Source: Amoebophrya sp. A120
Taxonomy: Eukaryota > Sar > Dinophyceae > Syndiniales > Amoebophryaceae
Direction of reading: 5' to 3'
NCBI GenBank assembly: GCA_905178155.1
Contig: CAJINV010000005.1
Coordinates: forward strand, 5,064,256 to 5,128,255
DNA length: 64,000 nucleotides
Under the pieces are notes generated by a model, which made no database searches, was not told the DNA's origin, and saw nothing but the letters and a program-made list of their open reading frames with translations. Positions 34,807-52,800 of this stretch are shown here, in pieces (position 1 is the first letter of the stretch; each line of letters begins with the position of its first letter). The position numbers were made by a program, and so were the translations under genes.

Positions 34807-35229
34807 AAAGTGATACAAGGCCGCAGCTTATGTCGCGTAGTGGGAGGGTGAACGAGTGGACAGGGGGGAAAGAAAAACGCCAGAGGGTGGGCAAGGGCCC
34901 GGCAGGCTGATATGGGGTGGGGCGCGAGTTAAAATTTAAAAATTTGGGCCGTTCCCGGGGGTATCGTTCGCCTTCCGTCTGGCAGGTCTCCGGTGGCTCT
35001 TTTTCGGGTGCCGCTTCCCGGCGTCGTGGCGTTCCCCTGTGTGTGGGGAGGCAGATTTTTTTGTTGGGTGGCCTCGGGCTTGTGTTTTTTCGCTTCCCTG
35101 TGTCTTTTCCTTCGTTCGGGGGGTGGTCTCCTTGTTGTCCGGCCCTTTTGCGGATAACCCTGGTGTCGTCCTTTTGATTGGACCTTCCGATCCGGCGTTG
35201 CAAAGTCGATTTTTTTGACTTTGCGACGC

Positions 35230-35366
35230 CGCGTCCTGCAGGAAAACACCTTTTCGGCGCTTCACGAAAGTGTCGTAAATCCCGAAGTACAGCGTTTTCG
35301 GGAATGTTTTCGGGATTTGGGCATTTTCGCATGAGTCCGAAAGGGTGTTTTCCCGCAGGACTTAGC
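35230..35366. repeat. inverted repeat, ~30-bp arms
   Basis: GTCCTGCAGGAAAACACC near 35233 pairs with GGTGTTTTCCCGCAGGAC near 35345-35362. Between them, TTCGGGA-type shorter repeats could extend a stem. Confidence 0.75.
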
Positions 35367-35377
35367 ACTTCACTTAG

Positions 35378-35580
35378 AGGGCTGATTTAGCAGCCCATTT
35401 AGAGGGCTGATTTAGCATGCGATTTAGCATGCTATTTAGAGCCCTCATTTAGCATGCCCATTTAGCATGCGATTTAAAGCCTTTCGATTTAGAGGGGTGA
35501 TTTAGCATGCGATTTAGAGCGGGGTCGATTTAGAGTGCCGATTTAGCATGGTCATATAGAGTGCGATTTAGAGTCCTCGG
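35378..35580 (+). repeat. GATTTAG tandem-like repeat
   Basis: About a dozen irregularly spaced units of GATTTAGAGGGCT, GATTTAGCATGC and ATTTAGAGCCCTC types, spaced roughly 12-20 bp. It lies within the probable insertion downstream of the RCC1 gene. Confidence 0.8.
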
Positions 35581-35841
35581 GGCCGGGTTCTTCATTCGCA
35601 AGTCGGTCGTGGGTTTTGGGTTCGTGCACCCTACAAACCGCCTCGGGGAACTGCCCTGCTTTTGTCCACTTATTCTGGGTCTGTCGGTATGATCTCCCCG
35701 TGTAGGATAGGTAGTAGGTTGCGCAGCAGTTTTCTTCCCGGACTGCCTCTTTCCGGCCGCGACCCTTCCTCCCACCACACTTCGCGCGATATGTCGCCCG
35801 CGCATTCCCCGTGGACAATATTTCCAGAAAATCCCAGACAG

Positions 35842-36713
35842 AGAATGGAGAGCGATGAACGCGGTTTAGAAAGTGATTATCCACAACTTGTGCTCTGCAG
35901 TAGTTCTTGGAAGTAGATCTACCTCCAATCTATTACGGGTAGCGCGACGAATGGCATCCAAATTTGTTAATACCAATCAAACCGAAAGTTTAGGACGCCT
36001 GGAAGGTATACTGGACGCCCTGCCAGTGTAATGAGTTTTCAGTTTAGGTTATTTGTCTCCTTTTGTGTTCCGAGGGCGATTCAACGAACTGTGCTCGAAG
36101 GAAGTACATCGAGCCAAACCCAAAGATCCGATGGCAAGAACCATGTGAAGAAGTACTGAAATCTAAATTTCCTAAAATCTCTCAAGCCAAGACGAGATGA
36201 TGAAAGAAGCATCGGTCCTTACAGTATTTCTAAAGTAGGTTTCGAAGTATATAGATTTCACTCCCTCATAACTGGCAGCTGTATTGAGAAGAAGTTCCAG
36301 GCTCCCTCGTTTTCATTGAACCCTCCCGCGGCACAGTGAAGAATCTTGCAAGAAGCGCATAAGAACGTTATCGGCCCTGCATAAAAATTTTCCCCACATT
36401 TCGAGATCCTGTCCACGACCTGTGAAGATCCTTCACTCTCGGGTCTCTTTAGGTTTCGAACAAATCTAAAAACTCTTTAGATTTCGAACAAATCTGTAAA
36501 AGCACTCCTGTTAATATTTTCATCCTCGTACGTTTGCGTCACACACGCGTTGTTTGTTTTCATCTGAACCACGACACGGATTTTTGAAGTCAAAGTGTTT
36601 GCTGAAGAATTCCTCGTAGCTTGTTCTCGTGTCTGATTTTGAAAAAAAAGTTGCTAGTATCCTCCTGAAAGAAATCTAAATCACGACAACATGTCCGACT
36701 CGAAGGTGCGTGA
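35842..36713 (+). repeat. tandem duplicate of the S-adenosylhomocysteinase upstream region, copy 1
   Basis: Matches 36798-37667 over nearly its whole length with small indels. It runs from the RCC1 gene's final codons through the leader and first eight codons of S-adenosylhomocysteinase. Confidence 0.88.
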
Positions 36714-36825
36714 TGAGGATTATGGCGATGAAGTAGAGGTAGATCCAACTTCTTTGTACAGGAGTGAATTGTATTTTTCGTCCAATGACAAAGACAGAGA
36801 ATGGAGAGCGATGAACGCGGTTTAG
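36691..36825 (+). CDS. chimeric 44-residue ORF: S-adenosylhomocysteinase start fused to RCC1-protein end
   Basis: The first codons (MSDSKVRD) equal the S-adenosylhomocysteinase start with its full upstream leader copy. The rest (DEDYGDEVEVDP through EWRAMNAV and stop) equals the RCC1 protein's C-terminus in the same frame. It arose at the junction of the tandem duplication. Whether it is transcribed or made is unknown; it may be a by-product only. Confidence 0.55.
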   Translation: MSDSKVRDEDYGDEVEVDPTSLYRSELYFSSNDKDREWRAMNAV

Positions 36826-37643
36826 AAGGTGATTATCTACATCAACTTTATCTCTGCAGTAGTAGTTCTTGGAAGTAGATGCACCTCCGATCTAGTACGG
36901 TCAGCGCGGCGAATGGCATCTAAATTTGTGAATACCATCAAACGAAGCGAAAGTTTAGGACGCCTGGAAGGTATACTGGACGCCTTGCCAGTGCAATGAG
37001 TTTTCAGTTTAGGTTTTTGTTTTTTCTCCTTTTGTGTTCCGACAGAAACGGTGCTCGAGGGAAGTACATCGAGCCAAAGATCTGATCGCAAGAACCATGT
37101 AAAGAAGTGCTGTGAAATCTAAATTTTCGAAAAATCTCTCCAGCCAAGAAGACGAGATGATGAAAGAGGTATCGGTCCTTACAGCATTTCTAAAGTAGGT
37201 TTAGAAGTATTAGATTTCACTCCCTTTTTACAACTGGCAGCTGTAGTACAACTGAAAAGTTCCAGGCTTCCTCCTTTTCATTGAACCCTTCCGCGGCACA
37301 GTGAACAATCTTTCAAGAAGCGCATAAGAACTAAATTATCGGCCCTGCATAACTTTCCCCGCATTTGAACAAGATCCTGTCCATGACCTGTGAAGATCCT
37401 GCACTCTTTAGGTTTCGAACAAGTCTAAAACACACCTAGGTTTCGAACAAATCTGTAAAAGCACTCCTGTTTTATTCCTCGTACGTTTGCGTCACACACA
37501 CGTTGTTTGTTTTCATCTAAACCACGACACGGATTTTTGAAGTCAAAGTGTTTGCTGAAGAATTCCTCGTAGCTTGTTCTCGCGTTTGATTTTGAAAAAA
37601 AAGTTGCTAGTATCCACCTGAAAGAAATCTAAATCACAACAAC

Positions 37644-37667
<24 letters not shown>
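36798..37667 (+). repeat. tandem duplicate, copy 2 (attached to the intact gene)
   Basis: Second copy of the unit, ending in the real start of S-adenosylhomocysteinase at 37644. After GTGCGTGA it continues with CATGTCTCTGG into the genuine gene, whereas copy 1 switches to RCC1 sequence. Confidence 0.88.
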
Positions 37668-43115
<5,448 letters not shown>

Positions 43116-44833
43116 ATCGACGCTGTGGGTGGAACAATATTTCTCGTCGTAGCAGCTGCTCCGCCGGTCTGTCATGTCCTGTTTCCGACCATTCTGTATA
43201 GCGCCTTGAGGGTATGGATGTACTGGAAATGTACACTGTAATTAGTAGAATTGTTTTGACGAGTACGAGTTTATTACTCTCCTCTGTTGAATTAGAATTT
43301 GTCATGCGATAGAGTTTGCATGCCTGTACTATCAGCTTTCGTACTTTTTCGAATGCAGAAGTAGTAGCCCATTGATTTACTGCTCACTATCGCCTCGCGA
43401 TAGAATCAAGACGAGAACTTGAGTTTTCACCGTAAAATCTTGTCTATATTGGGAACTACGCCCAGGTTGATCTATGGTTATATTGAAGTTCAACTTTTTG
43501 ACATGAGTTGTTAACGAGTTGAAGTGCTGAGCAGTTCTCTGAGTATACTGGCTGGTTGTTTGGGAGGATCCGTGTTTGGGTTTTTCGCTTCTCTCAAGTG
43601 AAAGGCACTACATGTTGAGACCCATAATTCCAGCATATTATTCTGCGCCATGTCCCTCTAGTACTCTGAATGTTCTTTTTCAACAACATTTATAAGCACT
43701 CGATTATAGTTTTTCAACAGCACAAAAAAGCGGATTTCGAAAAATCAATCCGGCTTTTGATGAAAACCGATCCATTTTACCTTTATGTGTCCGAAATTTT
43801 CGAGAAGTGCGCGAACTGCTTTTTAGTAGTTCGTGAATTTCTCTAGCGAAAGTAGGTTTGAAGAAAGATTTGAATCCTTGTCAAATGAGCACTACTGGTA
43901 CGACGAGAGTGGCCGACGTATAGATACTGAACTGATTTCTATTTTGGGAAAAGTTTGATAGCAGAGTGAAAACTTCCTAATGTATTGTGCAGACTTTATT
44001 TCTACAGGGGTTTCTACTCGGATGACAGGCTGGTTTATGAAATAAGAAAAACGTATCTGGCTCTGGCAGTATTCGCATTGAACAGAAGTTTGAATTTCCG
44101 CCTTGATTCCTAAATGAAATGGAGTCCACTCGAATACCCACTGGTTGTATGGGGAAGAACAGCTCCTGACGGAATCTCAACGTGTCCATCCGTCATGAAC
44201 ATCTTCGGTTCCTCGTCTCGTCACTAACCCTTCCTTCTTGGTCGTTCCTCTTCTTCTTCAGAAGCTAAGTCCTGAGGAGCAAAATCAAGCGGTCACGACA
44301 ATTTGAAAGATTGAGATTCTATGCGAAAATACTTTTCATTCTCGGTTAAGTTCGCAGTGACAATGTGTTTTGAAACTTGATGATGGTCCTCTGCCTGCGG
44401 GTTTGTAAGAGAATGGAAATCCGGGGAAACAAATGTCCTAAAGATCTTGGTAGATCAAGGCTTGGCATCTTGGTAATTCAGCACTTTGGGGGAGGAATGA
44501 ACCAATATTGCAGAAGTCGTCGAATTCGTCTTGCAACATCACAGCTTTTCTGATTTTCCAGTCTGACAAGCGCAACTCAGTATTTTTGGAACAACAGTCG
44601 TGGCGTGGATTTCGTTCATACCCATGTAGCGTTCTTCAGTATCTATTGAATTATTCTTTGTGGTCCCAAAAATTGTAAAATCCAAAGTAAGCGCTGCCCA
44701 CCTTGGGCGCGAGGAATAGCTACTTTCTGTACCCCCCTACTTACTACACCTGCGTATTTCTTCGCCCGTTCCGACGGTAACACTTTCACTCCTTTTAGTT
44801 TCCCTTGGTCAGCGATTGGAAAAAAAGAGAACC
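43116..44833. other. intergenic
   Basis: About 1.7 kb with no gene, RNA or inverted-repeat element that I can support. The first ~250 bp contain one GTCATGC motif copy near 43302. Confidence 0.55.
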
Positions 44834-46125
44834 ATGCCGAAAGCAGTTTCTAAGCCGTCGCCTCTTGCTCTAACAGGCGTAAAGATGTTGAAAAGGACTC
44901 CGGCGAGGAAGGCCGTTGTCAAGTCGGGAACGGAGATGAAGATAAAAAACGCGTCTTCTAGTGCCAAGACATCGAAAAAGAACGGAGGGAAGCAGCATGG
45001 AGGTACTCCTTCTTCGGCTGCGAAACAAATGAAGAACACGCATCGCCGGTCGAATCCGACGAATCAGAGCAGTATCTCTACTGCGAAAAATAAAGATGTT
45101 GCCAAGCCAGTCAGTCCTTTTGAGACCAGTAATTCAGCCTCCTTGGATTCCGTGCTGAAAAACCTGGAAAAGCATCATCTTCATGGAGGACAAGGTTCTT
45201 CGTCCAAATGCGGCACTCCTGCTCCGGTTTTAGACTCATCTTCTTCTATCCGGACCCTGCACTTCACGGAAAAGTCCTACATGGTGATCGTTCCGAAAGC
45301 AAAACTTCCGAACTTCCTCCACCTACGAGAAGATGGGAAAAACACACCGCTCTACGATGCCTTCTGGCAAGACGCGAAACCGGCGGAAAGGGACACGATT
45401 GTGATGTACAATAGGGAGGTGAAGATCCCGCGGTACATCAAACTTTACGGGAAGGAAAAGGACAATATCTGTGTGTCCGTTTCCGGGCAGACCTGGCCGG
45501 CGAACCCGATCAGAGAGGAAGGCACTAGTAATAAAGCGGTGCCGGTTGATCAACATCAAGATCAGACTAATTTTGTCGAAAATCATCTGAAGAAGGTCCT
45601 TGATTTTTTCAACGAGAAATTACAGCCAGTGAAAAGAGACAAACAAAAAGACTGGAACGCGATTTTGATCAACTGGTACACGGACGGCCAGGACTACATT
45701 GGCTTCCACGCTGACCGGGAAATATGCAGTGCAAAAGTATCGTACTCGTACTAATTGCGTTTATGCATTACAAATCTTTTTCTTAAGGCAAATCCGCATG
45801 ACAAATTTCATTTGTCGCGCTGAGTCAATTGTATTGCAGTTACTGATACTTTTGCAGTTCATAGGAGAAATCAATCGACCACTCGCTGCCGATTTTGACC
45901 TTGTCCTACGGTGCGGAGCGGAAATTTCAAGTGCAGACGAAAGTGTCGAAGGTGAAGAAGGAAAATAAGCCGGTGATGCTGTTTGACGAGGTGATTCCGG
46001 AGAATTCCCTGGTGATTATGGGCGGCGATTTCCAAACCGAATTGAAGCATTCCGTGCCGAAAATGAAAAATGTGGACGGGAAGCGGATGAGCTTTACCAT
46101 TAGGAGGTATCATCCGAATCCGTGA
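44834..46125 (+). CDS. AlkB-like Fe(II)/2-oxoglutarate dioxygenase (ALKBH2/3 type)
   Basis: Exons 44834-45722 and 45869-46125 give 381 residues. The first ~125 residues are Lys/Ser-rich and basic, with several possible nuclear localisation runs. The catalytic double-stranded beta-helix then shows NWYTDGQDYIGFHADREKS with iron ligands His292 and Asp294, the strand LSYGAERKFQ, the distal ligand His357 in ELKHSVPK, and the 2-oxoglutarate/substrate arginines in RMSFTIRR (Arg369, Arg375). This arrangement matches nucleic-acid demethylases that remove methyl groups from N1-methyladenine or N3-methylcytosine. DNA repair in the nucleus is inferred; RNA could be the substrate. The single intron falls directly after the HxD motif. 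The start has ACC before ATG and precedes the basic tail. Confidence 0.93.
45723..45863 (+). mobile_element. introner-like element, type B
   Basis: Opens TATGCAGTGCAAAAGTATCG and closes CTTTTGCAGTTCATA. Flanks GGAAA/GGAGA. Excision rebuilds HADREKSIDHSLP. Confidence 0.93.
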
Positions 46126-46893
46126 AAAATCAAGATTATACGAGTAGCGGAGTGACGAGGAACGAGGAGTTTTTGAGCATAGTGAACGCAGCCAAGTAGG
46201 GTGTGGTGGTTTTGAGAGTTTTGAAAGGAACCCCTGGTCCGTTTTAATTTTGAAAACTTGAATGATTTGTAGAATTGACAAAAAAGCCTATACAAATATA
46301 TTCGATTCTGGCGCTTGTCACGGTAAAAATGATTGCACGTCATTTCGAAAAATTGCGAGAAAAAGCGCTACTTCTAGGAAAAGTATCCTTTGTTTTTACC
46401 CTCCGTGCAAAAAACTTGTGGTTGTGTTTGGACTACCAGGAAGTGCTCAGTTTTCATGTTGTACGGTCGAACCGGACCCGGTGTAGGAGCAATGTAGTTG
46501 AGTGTTGTGCTTAATAGGTCTCCTTCTATGGAGATCAATTGCTTGCTTTTTTTCCCCGCGGAATGCTTTGAGGAGCCGTGGCGAGACTGTTCAACGAGCA
46601 TCTATCTCAAGGCTTCTAGTTGGGCAAGCAGTAGTACTTCTACAAGCGGGCGTTTTCCCGCAGATGTTTCAAGATCACAGTGTGCACTGCGAAGGAAAAG
46701 ATCCATTTTTTAATTTGAAAGTTCCAGAAGCAAGATCACAACTTGCGAAACATTTTTCTACGAGAGAAACAAGATCCAGACTGTTGTGCCGGACCACACG
46801 CGCTGTTGTTCTGGAGAGAGGTGAGATGAGGTTACCGAGTGTTTTACTAAGTTGAAATCTGAAACGTTTCATCTCGAGAAACAAGACGAAATC
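46126..46893. other. intergenic
   Basis: About 770 bp. No coding pattern with support from either neighbour; no inverted-repeat element. Confidence 0.55.
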
Positions 46894-49800
46894 ATGATGT
46901 TGGGACAACATTCCCTCGATTGCCTCCTCTCCGCGTTGATCTTCTTCCAGGTCTTCGTCAACGCCCCCCTCCCCGCTCTCGCCGACTCCGACGATTTCGC
47001 GACGAGTTTTCCGCATTTCCCGACCCGGGGTGTGCGCACGATTGACACATGGGACTTCTACTTCGAGGACGAAAGTAAGACCACGGAAGAAAACCGAGCG
47101 AAGAAAATCCAAGTCTCCGTGCCCGACGCTTTTGACCTGCCGATAGTGAAGGTGAAAACCAACAGCAAGTGCGGTCTGGACGATTCGAGGCCCGTGGAGG
47201 ATTGTTGCGAAAGGGCACTCGGCAGGTTCGGGGAGGAGACGTGCTACACGCTGAAAAATGAGGAGATACTCAAATCCGCAGCGCAAAATCTTCTATCTGA
47301 CGAGGATGAGGAGGAAGTAGAGGAGGCGAAGAATTTCGAAAACGCGAACAAGCAAGATGGTGGCGGTCCAGCAGTTGGCACAACAAGAACTTCTGGTGCA
47401 TCGGTTACTCCTACTACTCCAACAAGTCCACCCATTTACTCCGATTGCTGTCAGCCCACCACGGATTTCACGCACAAGAGGGGTTTCGGGGTTTACGAAA
47501 CGGTCCTCGGTGGGCACATCACCATGCTGCGGTTTCACAGCTGCGTCTTCTACTGCGAGGTTTACGTTGATAATTTTTTGTATGGAACTGTCAGGATCGA
47601 AATCGTCAAGATTGAAGTTATAATCTGCAATGCAAAAAAGCGATACCAGCTTGAGCCCAGTTTGCAAGTGGCGCATGGCAAATTTTGGCAGCATGAAAAT
47701 CCAATTTCTCATGCTGGTTGAGCAGAGTGGACTGCTTTTGTAATCTTATTTTAGCAGCTTTACCTTTATGTCACACCCCAAACAGGCTTATAAGTGGCCT
47801 CAGTTGCCTGGTCTGCAAGACAGGCACTTTGCTTCTAGCATTTTATGCATCACAAACTATTTCAACTTTGACGGTTTCGATCCTGGCGCTTCCATATTCT
47901 GATGGAATCCTTCGTCTCGGGGTACGCGGTAAAAGACGTTTTTATCGGGAAATTTCAATTGGAGAAAAAACGGATAAAAGTCCGGGTGTCCAACCAATTC
48001 GACTACGACCGAACCCCCATCCACCAGCTGAAATACGACTGGTACCAGGCCGGGGGCTTGGTCCGCCCTGTGGAAGCGCACGCGGGGAACTTCTTGCTCT
48101 TCAGGCAAGCGGTCGTGAGTCCGGTGTGGGAACTTGTGAAAAAGCACTACATGGCGGAGGATCACGACAAGGCAGTAGCGAATTTGGCCAAGAGTTCGGG
48201 CGTAAATGCCGGCGATAGTATTGACGAAACTGGCAATGAGAGTAGCTCCAATGGTGACCATGCGGCAGAAGTAGAGCAGAAGCAACCGCCACCACCGCAG
48301 CCTGGCATGCCGCAATTCCACACTTCTCTATCCAACGCTTTGAATTTACCGTCTTTTCCGGTCTTGGAGGAAGATTACGCAGTGAAAAAAGTGCAACTCG
48401 ATCTCTTTCTCGAAGGCACGAGGTTCTTCAAAAACTTAGACGCGTTACTTGCCACTTCTTCTACCAGCGGTGGCGATAGGAAGTTTTCCAATTCCCTCGA
48501 CATCGGCAATCTCCCCTATGAATTCCAACTTCGCTGGGAACACCGGTGCGGAAATACAAACATAGCGACCGCCCAAATAAGGGGCAGCAAAACCAATCTA
48601 CCTCCCGGCGTCGTGCCATCGAGTTCCAATTCAGTTATTGAGATCATGGACAATCTGAAAACCGCCGAATATCTACCGGATGAGGACATGGTGAAACTCA
48701 CTTTCGTATCAAGCGTAAAAATGTCTGGGTCTGGAGGATTTCTTGATTTGTCATGCATATTTTCCATGACCCATGATGTCTGTGATGCATGCCGTAGCAT
48801 CACAGATCTTGTGAGGGCTTCCTGATGCCTATACCGCATGACAAATGCTCTTTCCGTGTAGCAAAACTTGGACTCTCTTTGCTGCTCATGCAATACAGAT
48901 TTTTTTAGAATCCAAAATCAGCATGAGAAGCTCCATTCTTCCAGACCCAGACGTTTTTACATTTGATATTTCGAAAACCTAGTGGCGCCGGGAGTTGGTG
49001 TGCAGGACGACGTTGGTCCTCAGGACGACCTATGCATTGCAAAAGTATCGTACTCGTATAAATGCATTACAAATTTTCTCAGCATGAGATATGAAATTTG
49101 TAATGCGGATTTACCTTCAGAAAAAAATTTGTGATGCAAGACTTGCATTTATACGAGTACGATACTTTTGCACAGGATACGACCATTCCGCAGTCTCTGC
49201 GGCCTTGTGGTCCCTGGACCAACCGAATTTGCACTTTGCGTCCATTTCTCTTCTGGACAAGGAGAAGAACATACGACAGTGCACAACGCACCCTCCCCCG
49301 CATTTGTATTGCATGAACAGCAATACAAACCCCAGCCCACGTGGAGCCTGCGCATGACAAACTTATGTGCCTGATGTAGTACAACTGTTTGGGCTTCCAA
49401 GATCTGTCATGCGAACAGTGCCACACGACAGCGACTGGATTGGGGGTTTTGCATGACAAATGAGGGGGAGCAGGGGGAGTTGTGCACTCCCATAAAACAA
49501 CGAGCTCCTGGACTGCATCATAATTCGCTTCGGGCTGCGGAAGATAGAAGCGAAGTTTTATTGTGAGGAAACATGTCCTCTCCCCATATTATTGAAAACG
49601 GAATTTCTACTGAAGATTTGTGATGCAGATTTGTGACCACAAATGTTGTCTGTCTTGCAAGACGGCAAAGCTAACGAGTCCGCCACGTTATGCAGGCGAA
49701 TTGTAACGCTGCAAGGCCTACAGGGCAGAAGTCTGCCATGCTAGGCGCTTACACGAAAAGGCCCCTAGCTAGGCTCGGGATCTGCGTGCAGTCCTCGACT

Positions 49801-52800
49801 GCGCGAGAAATTCGATTTGTGTACACAGCTTCCGCATGACAGATTTCCGTTTTGATATGGGGAGGGGAGATTTTTCATTTTGGTAACTTTTCCCGGTTTT
49901 ACTTGAACGGGAAGACGGTGAAGTTTATGAACTGCAAAAGTATCGTATTCGTATAAATGCATTACAAATTTTCTCAGCATGAGAAATTCGTAATGCGGAT
50001 TTACCTCAAGAAAAAGATGCATGATTGCAATACGAGTGCGATACTTTTGCACAGGATAAAGTTGAAGGGCTACAACCGGCACGACATGGACGTCTCAGGG
50101 ACCGGCCCCGCGATGTCGCTGGGGACGCATTACCGAGACGTGCGCCTGATCAAAACCACCCTGTATCCTGAGTAAAAACGTACCCACACCAGAGTCAGGA
50201 TGGGGATTTTGCAACACAAGCCTGGGAGTTTTGTGAGTCACGCATGACAAGTTGCACTATGCAGCGTAGTGCAGGTTAGCAAGTGCAGCCGCGTCACAGA
50301 TTCGTCTGCTCATCCTTTTCACAGCATCACAAATTCCAAAACACGACTGGAAATGGCTCTCATGGGGATGCGCATTACAAGTCTTCCTGTCTTTGCAAAT
50401 CCGTAGCCATTTTGGCTCAAGATCCTTAATATACCAACCCCTGCCATTTTGGCGGGGGGGATCCGCTGAGCCCAGTTAAAATCTTCAACAGCGACCAAAC
50501 GGTAAAGATACAAAAGGGGGAGCAATGCCGTAGAGTAGTAGCACTCCTTCTTGATTCTCTTCCTTTTATTTTGCCCTCAGATGCCACGTCGGCACCTCCC
50601 CCGAATCTCTGCAAATAAGAAGTAGCGTAAACACCCGAGCGTGGCGGGTCACATTTCCTTCTCTTACTGTAGTCTCTAGCTCGAGCCTCGGCGTCCTGTG
50701 TGCCTGGAGGCGCGTTGTACAATAATGACCTGGCGAGGGCGCTTCGGGATGCCGTCTCACACGCACACCTGATGACGGGAAGTATGTGGCTCGCGGGCTC
50801 CAGGCGGACGAGGAAACTAGCCGCGATCCTGCATCCGGCGTCGAAGTAAGAGCAGTAATTCGGGAAGGAACGGCAGCCATACGCCCGGCGGCTTCGACCG
50901 GGCACTGCCACCCGGACTACGGAATCAGACCGGGGCAGGAGTTCTGGAACGGGTTAGCTCCACCTTGCCGCCGGTGGATTATGCGGCTCGGGTCGGCTTT
51001 GGCAAACACCAGGTTTCGCGCGGATGCCCCCCAGCTCGCCCAAGCCTGTAGCAACAAGCTCAGTCGAGTCTTGTTCCCCAGCACAATAGATGCGACGTAG
51101 GGGCGCACAATAGATGCGAGCACAAGGCTTGGCAGCGCTGGGGGAGATGGTGCTGGCCACGGCACGCACTGGAGATGCGACGTCCGTCTGGCGCCGGTGT
51201 TGCCAGACCACGAACCGGCGCCAACATGTTATTTGCCTACGATGTGCAGTGAAGTGGGCATGTGTCGGCTGAAGCGCTGCCCTTGTGGCCGTGCGATGTC
51301 TCTCGAATAATTCGCCTCTACTTTCCCTCTAGTCGCTACTTTCGGGAGGTAAAAAGGACATCCTAGGCTTGCACATGTTGCATCTTGCCGTTGGTGTTTG
51401 CTTCCTCCCGTATAGTAATTTAAAGGTGCTACTGCAGGCTCCCATGCAATGTTTCTTGCTGGTAGTCTGGCTTGCTCCTTGTACAGTGTGTGCGTGTAGG
51501 ATGTTGGCAAAGTTGGTAGGAAATGAGGTTGATACTGTTGGCAAAAAAGGCTGGTGGTCTGGGGACACGTTGTATGATCTCGAGTACACGCACCTACTAG
51601 CCCGAGGGGGTGCGGGAGCCTGAAAAAAAAAAAAAAAGTTGGTTGGTGGCGAAAAGTTGGTTGTTTGCGAGTATAGTATGGAGCGGCCGGGAGATGATGG
51701 TGATGGCACTTCGGTGTCCGCCTGACCTACCCCCCCTGCGTGTCAAGCCATCTGCGGCCTGGGGCAGAGGGGGGGGCAAAGTGTGCTGCAATTCCTTTAG
51801 CATTACAACTCTGGTGTGGGTACGTTTTTACTCAGGATACCCTGTTCGCGAACTTTATCCGCGGCGCGCACTACCCGATGGATCAGCGGTTTTTGGTATC
51901 CAGGAAAAAAACTGTGTAAGTGTAACTATGTAGGAAGAGCAGCATCACAAATTCCAATTCGCTTTGCGTTACAGGGCAGACCTGCCATGCGCAGCTAGTA
52001 CGTGGAAACACGTATGAGAGTAGCCTATGACGCAGATCCAGCATGACAAGCGTAACAGTTTTGCATTTCTGCATCACAGACTTGCACTTGTTACACAGTT
52101 TTGTTCTTGCATATTTGGACCTTTGTGACGAGTATGGGTTGTTGGTTTGGGAGGAATCCGTCGGGTGGCAAAACACCGTGAAGGATTTCTTGAACCACAA
52201 ATTCGTGCAACAAACCATCGACGGGACGAAGAGAATATGCATTCTGCAAAAAATATGTGTGGGTCCGGAAACTTGTGTTGCTGATTATACAACTCGCATT
52301 ACTTACACAGTACTAGCCACTTGTGTGGCATAACAGCATCAAAAATGTTAATGTTTCTCGATGGCTTGTGCAGATCTGAATATATGTCAAACGCATGACA
52401 GACAGAGTTTCACAGCACGACAAACATGCCGGCGACTTGCAGTCATGCATCACTGAAGATCTTCATCCTGCTCTCCTTGAAATCTCGCATCCCAAATGCA
52501 GACCAAGACATACCTTTGCAATGCATAAAGGATGATGTTCCACTCCATAAACCACCCGTCCGTGATCGTTTTCGGCTTTCTGAACGAGGGGTACACGAGT
52601 CACGAAGCCAGCATTCATGTCTACGAAACTTTAACGAATTTAGTGAAGGGGAACTGGGGAGTCGCGGTGCATCAATCACCAGCTGCAGCATCCCCACCAA
52701 CAGAAACGGACCCATCCTCCGCAGTGGGAACAAGTACAACATCCTCGAACCGCATGAACGACGACGCAAAGAGTGAATCAGCACTTTCGATCCTTTCCAG

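Larger units (their letters stand above)
34807..37643. other. intergenic region with insertion and tandem duplication
   Basis: Two related ~0.9-kb segments (35842-36713 and 36798-37667) lie in tandem. A further ~1-kb block (about 34814-35841) is bounded on both sides by a ~40-bp copy of the RCC1 gene end (GAATGGAGAGCGATGAACGC) and probably was inserted. It contains G/T-rich DNA, a long inverted repeat and a GATTTAG-type repeat. Confidence 0.75.
50164..51839 (+). mobile_element. introner-like element, type C, enlarged by an internal insertion
   Basis: TIRs TATCCTGAGTAAAAACGTAC and complement ACGTTTTTACTCAGGATA; perfect CCCTG duplication. Complete type C copies are 278-285 bp; this one is 1676 bp because of foreign sequence beginning at the spliced-leader copy. 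Excision joins IKTTL to FANFIRGAHYP. Confidence 0.92.

Noticed and set aside
34148-35368. 406-residue minus-strand open frame
   Set aside because: It crosses the RCC1 terminal exon in antisense and continues into the intergenic insertion; no domain and Arg/Pro-rich composition.
50400-50421. A functional spliced-leader RNA gene
   Set aside because: No GT donor follows the leader (ATCC instead), and I saw no Sm-site or short hairpin structure after it.
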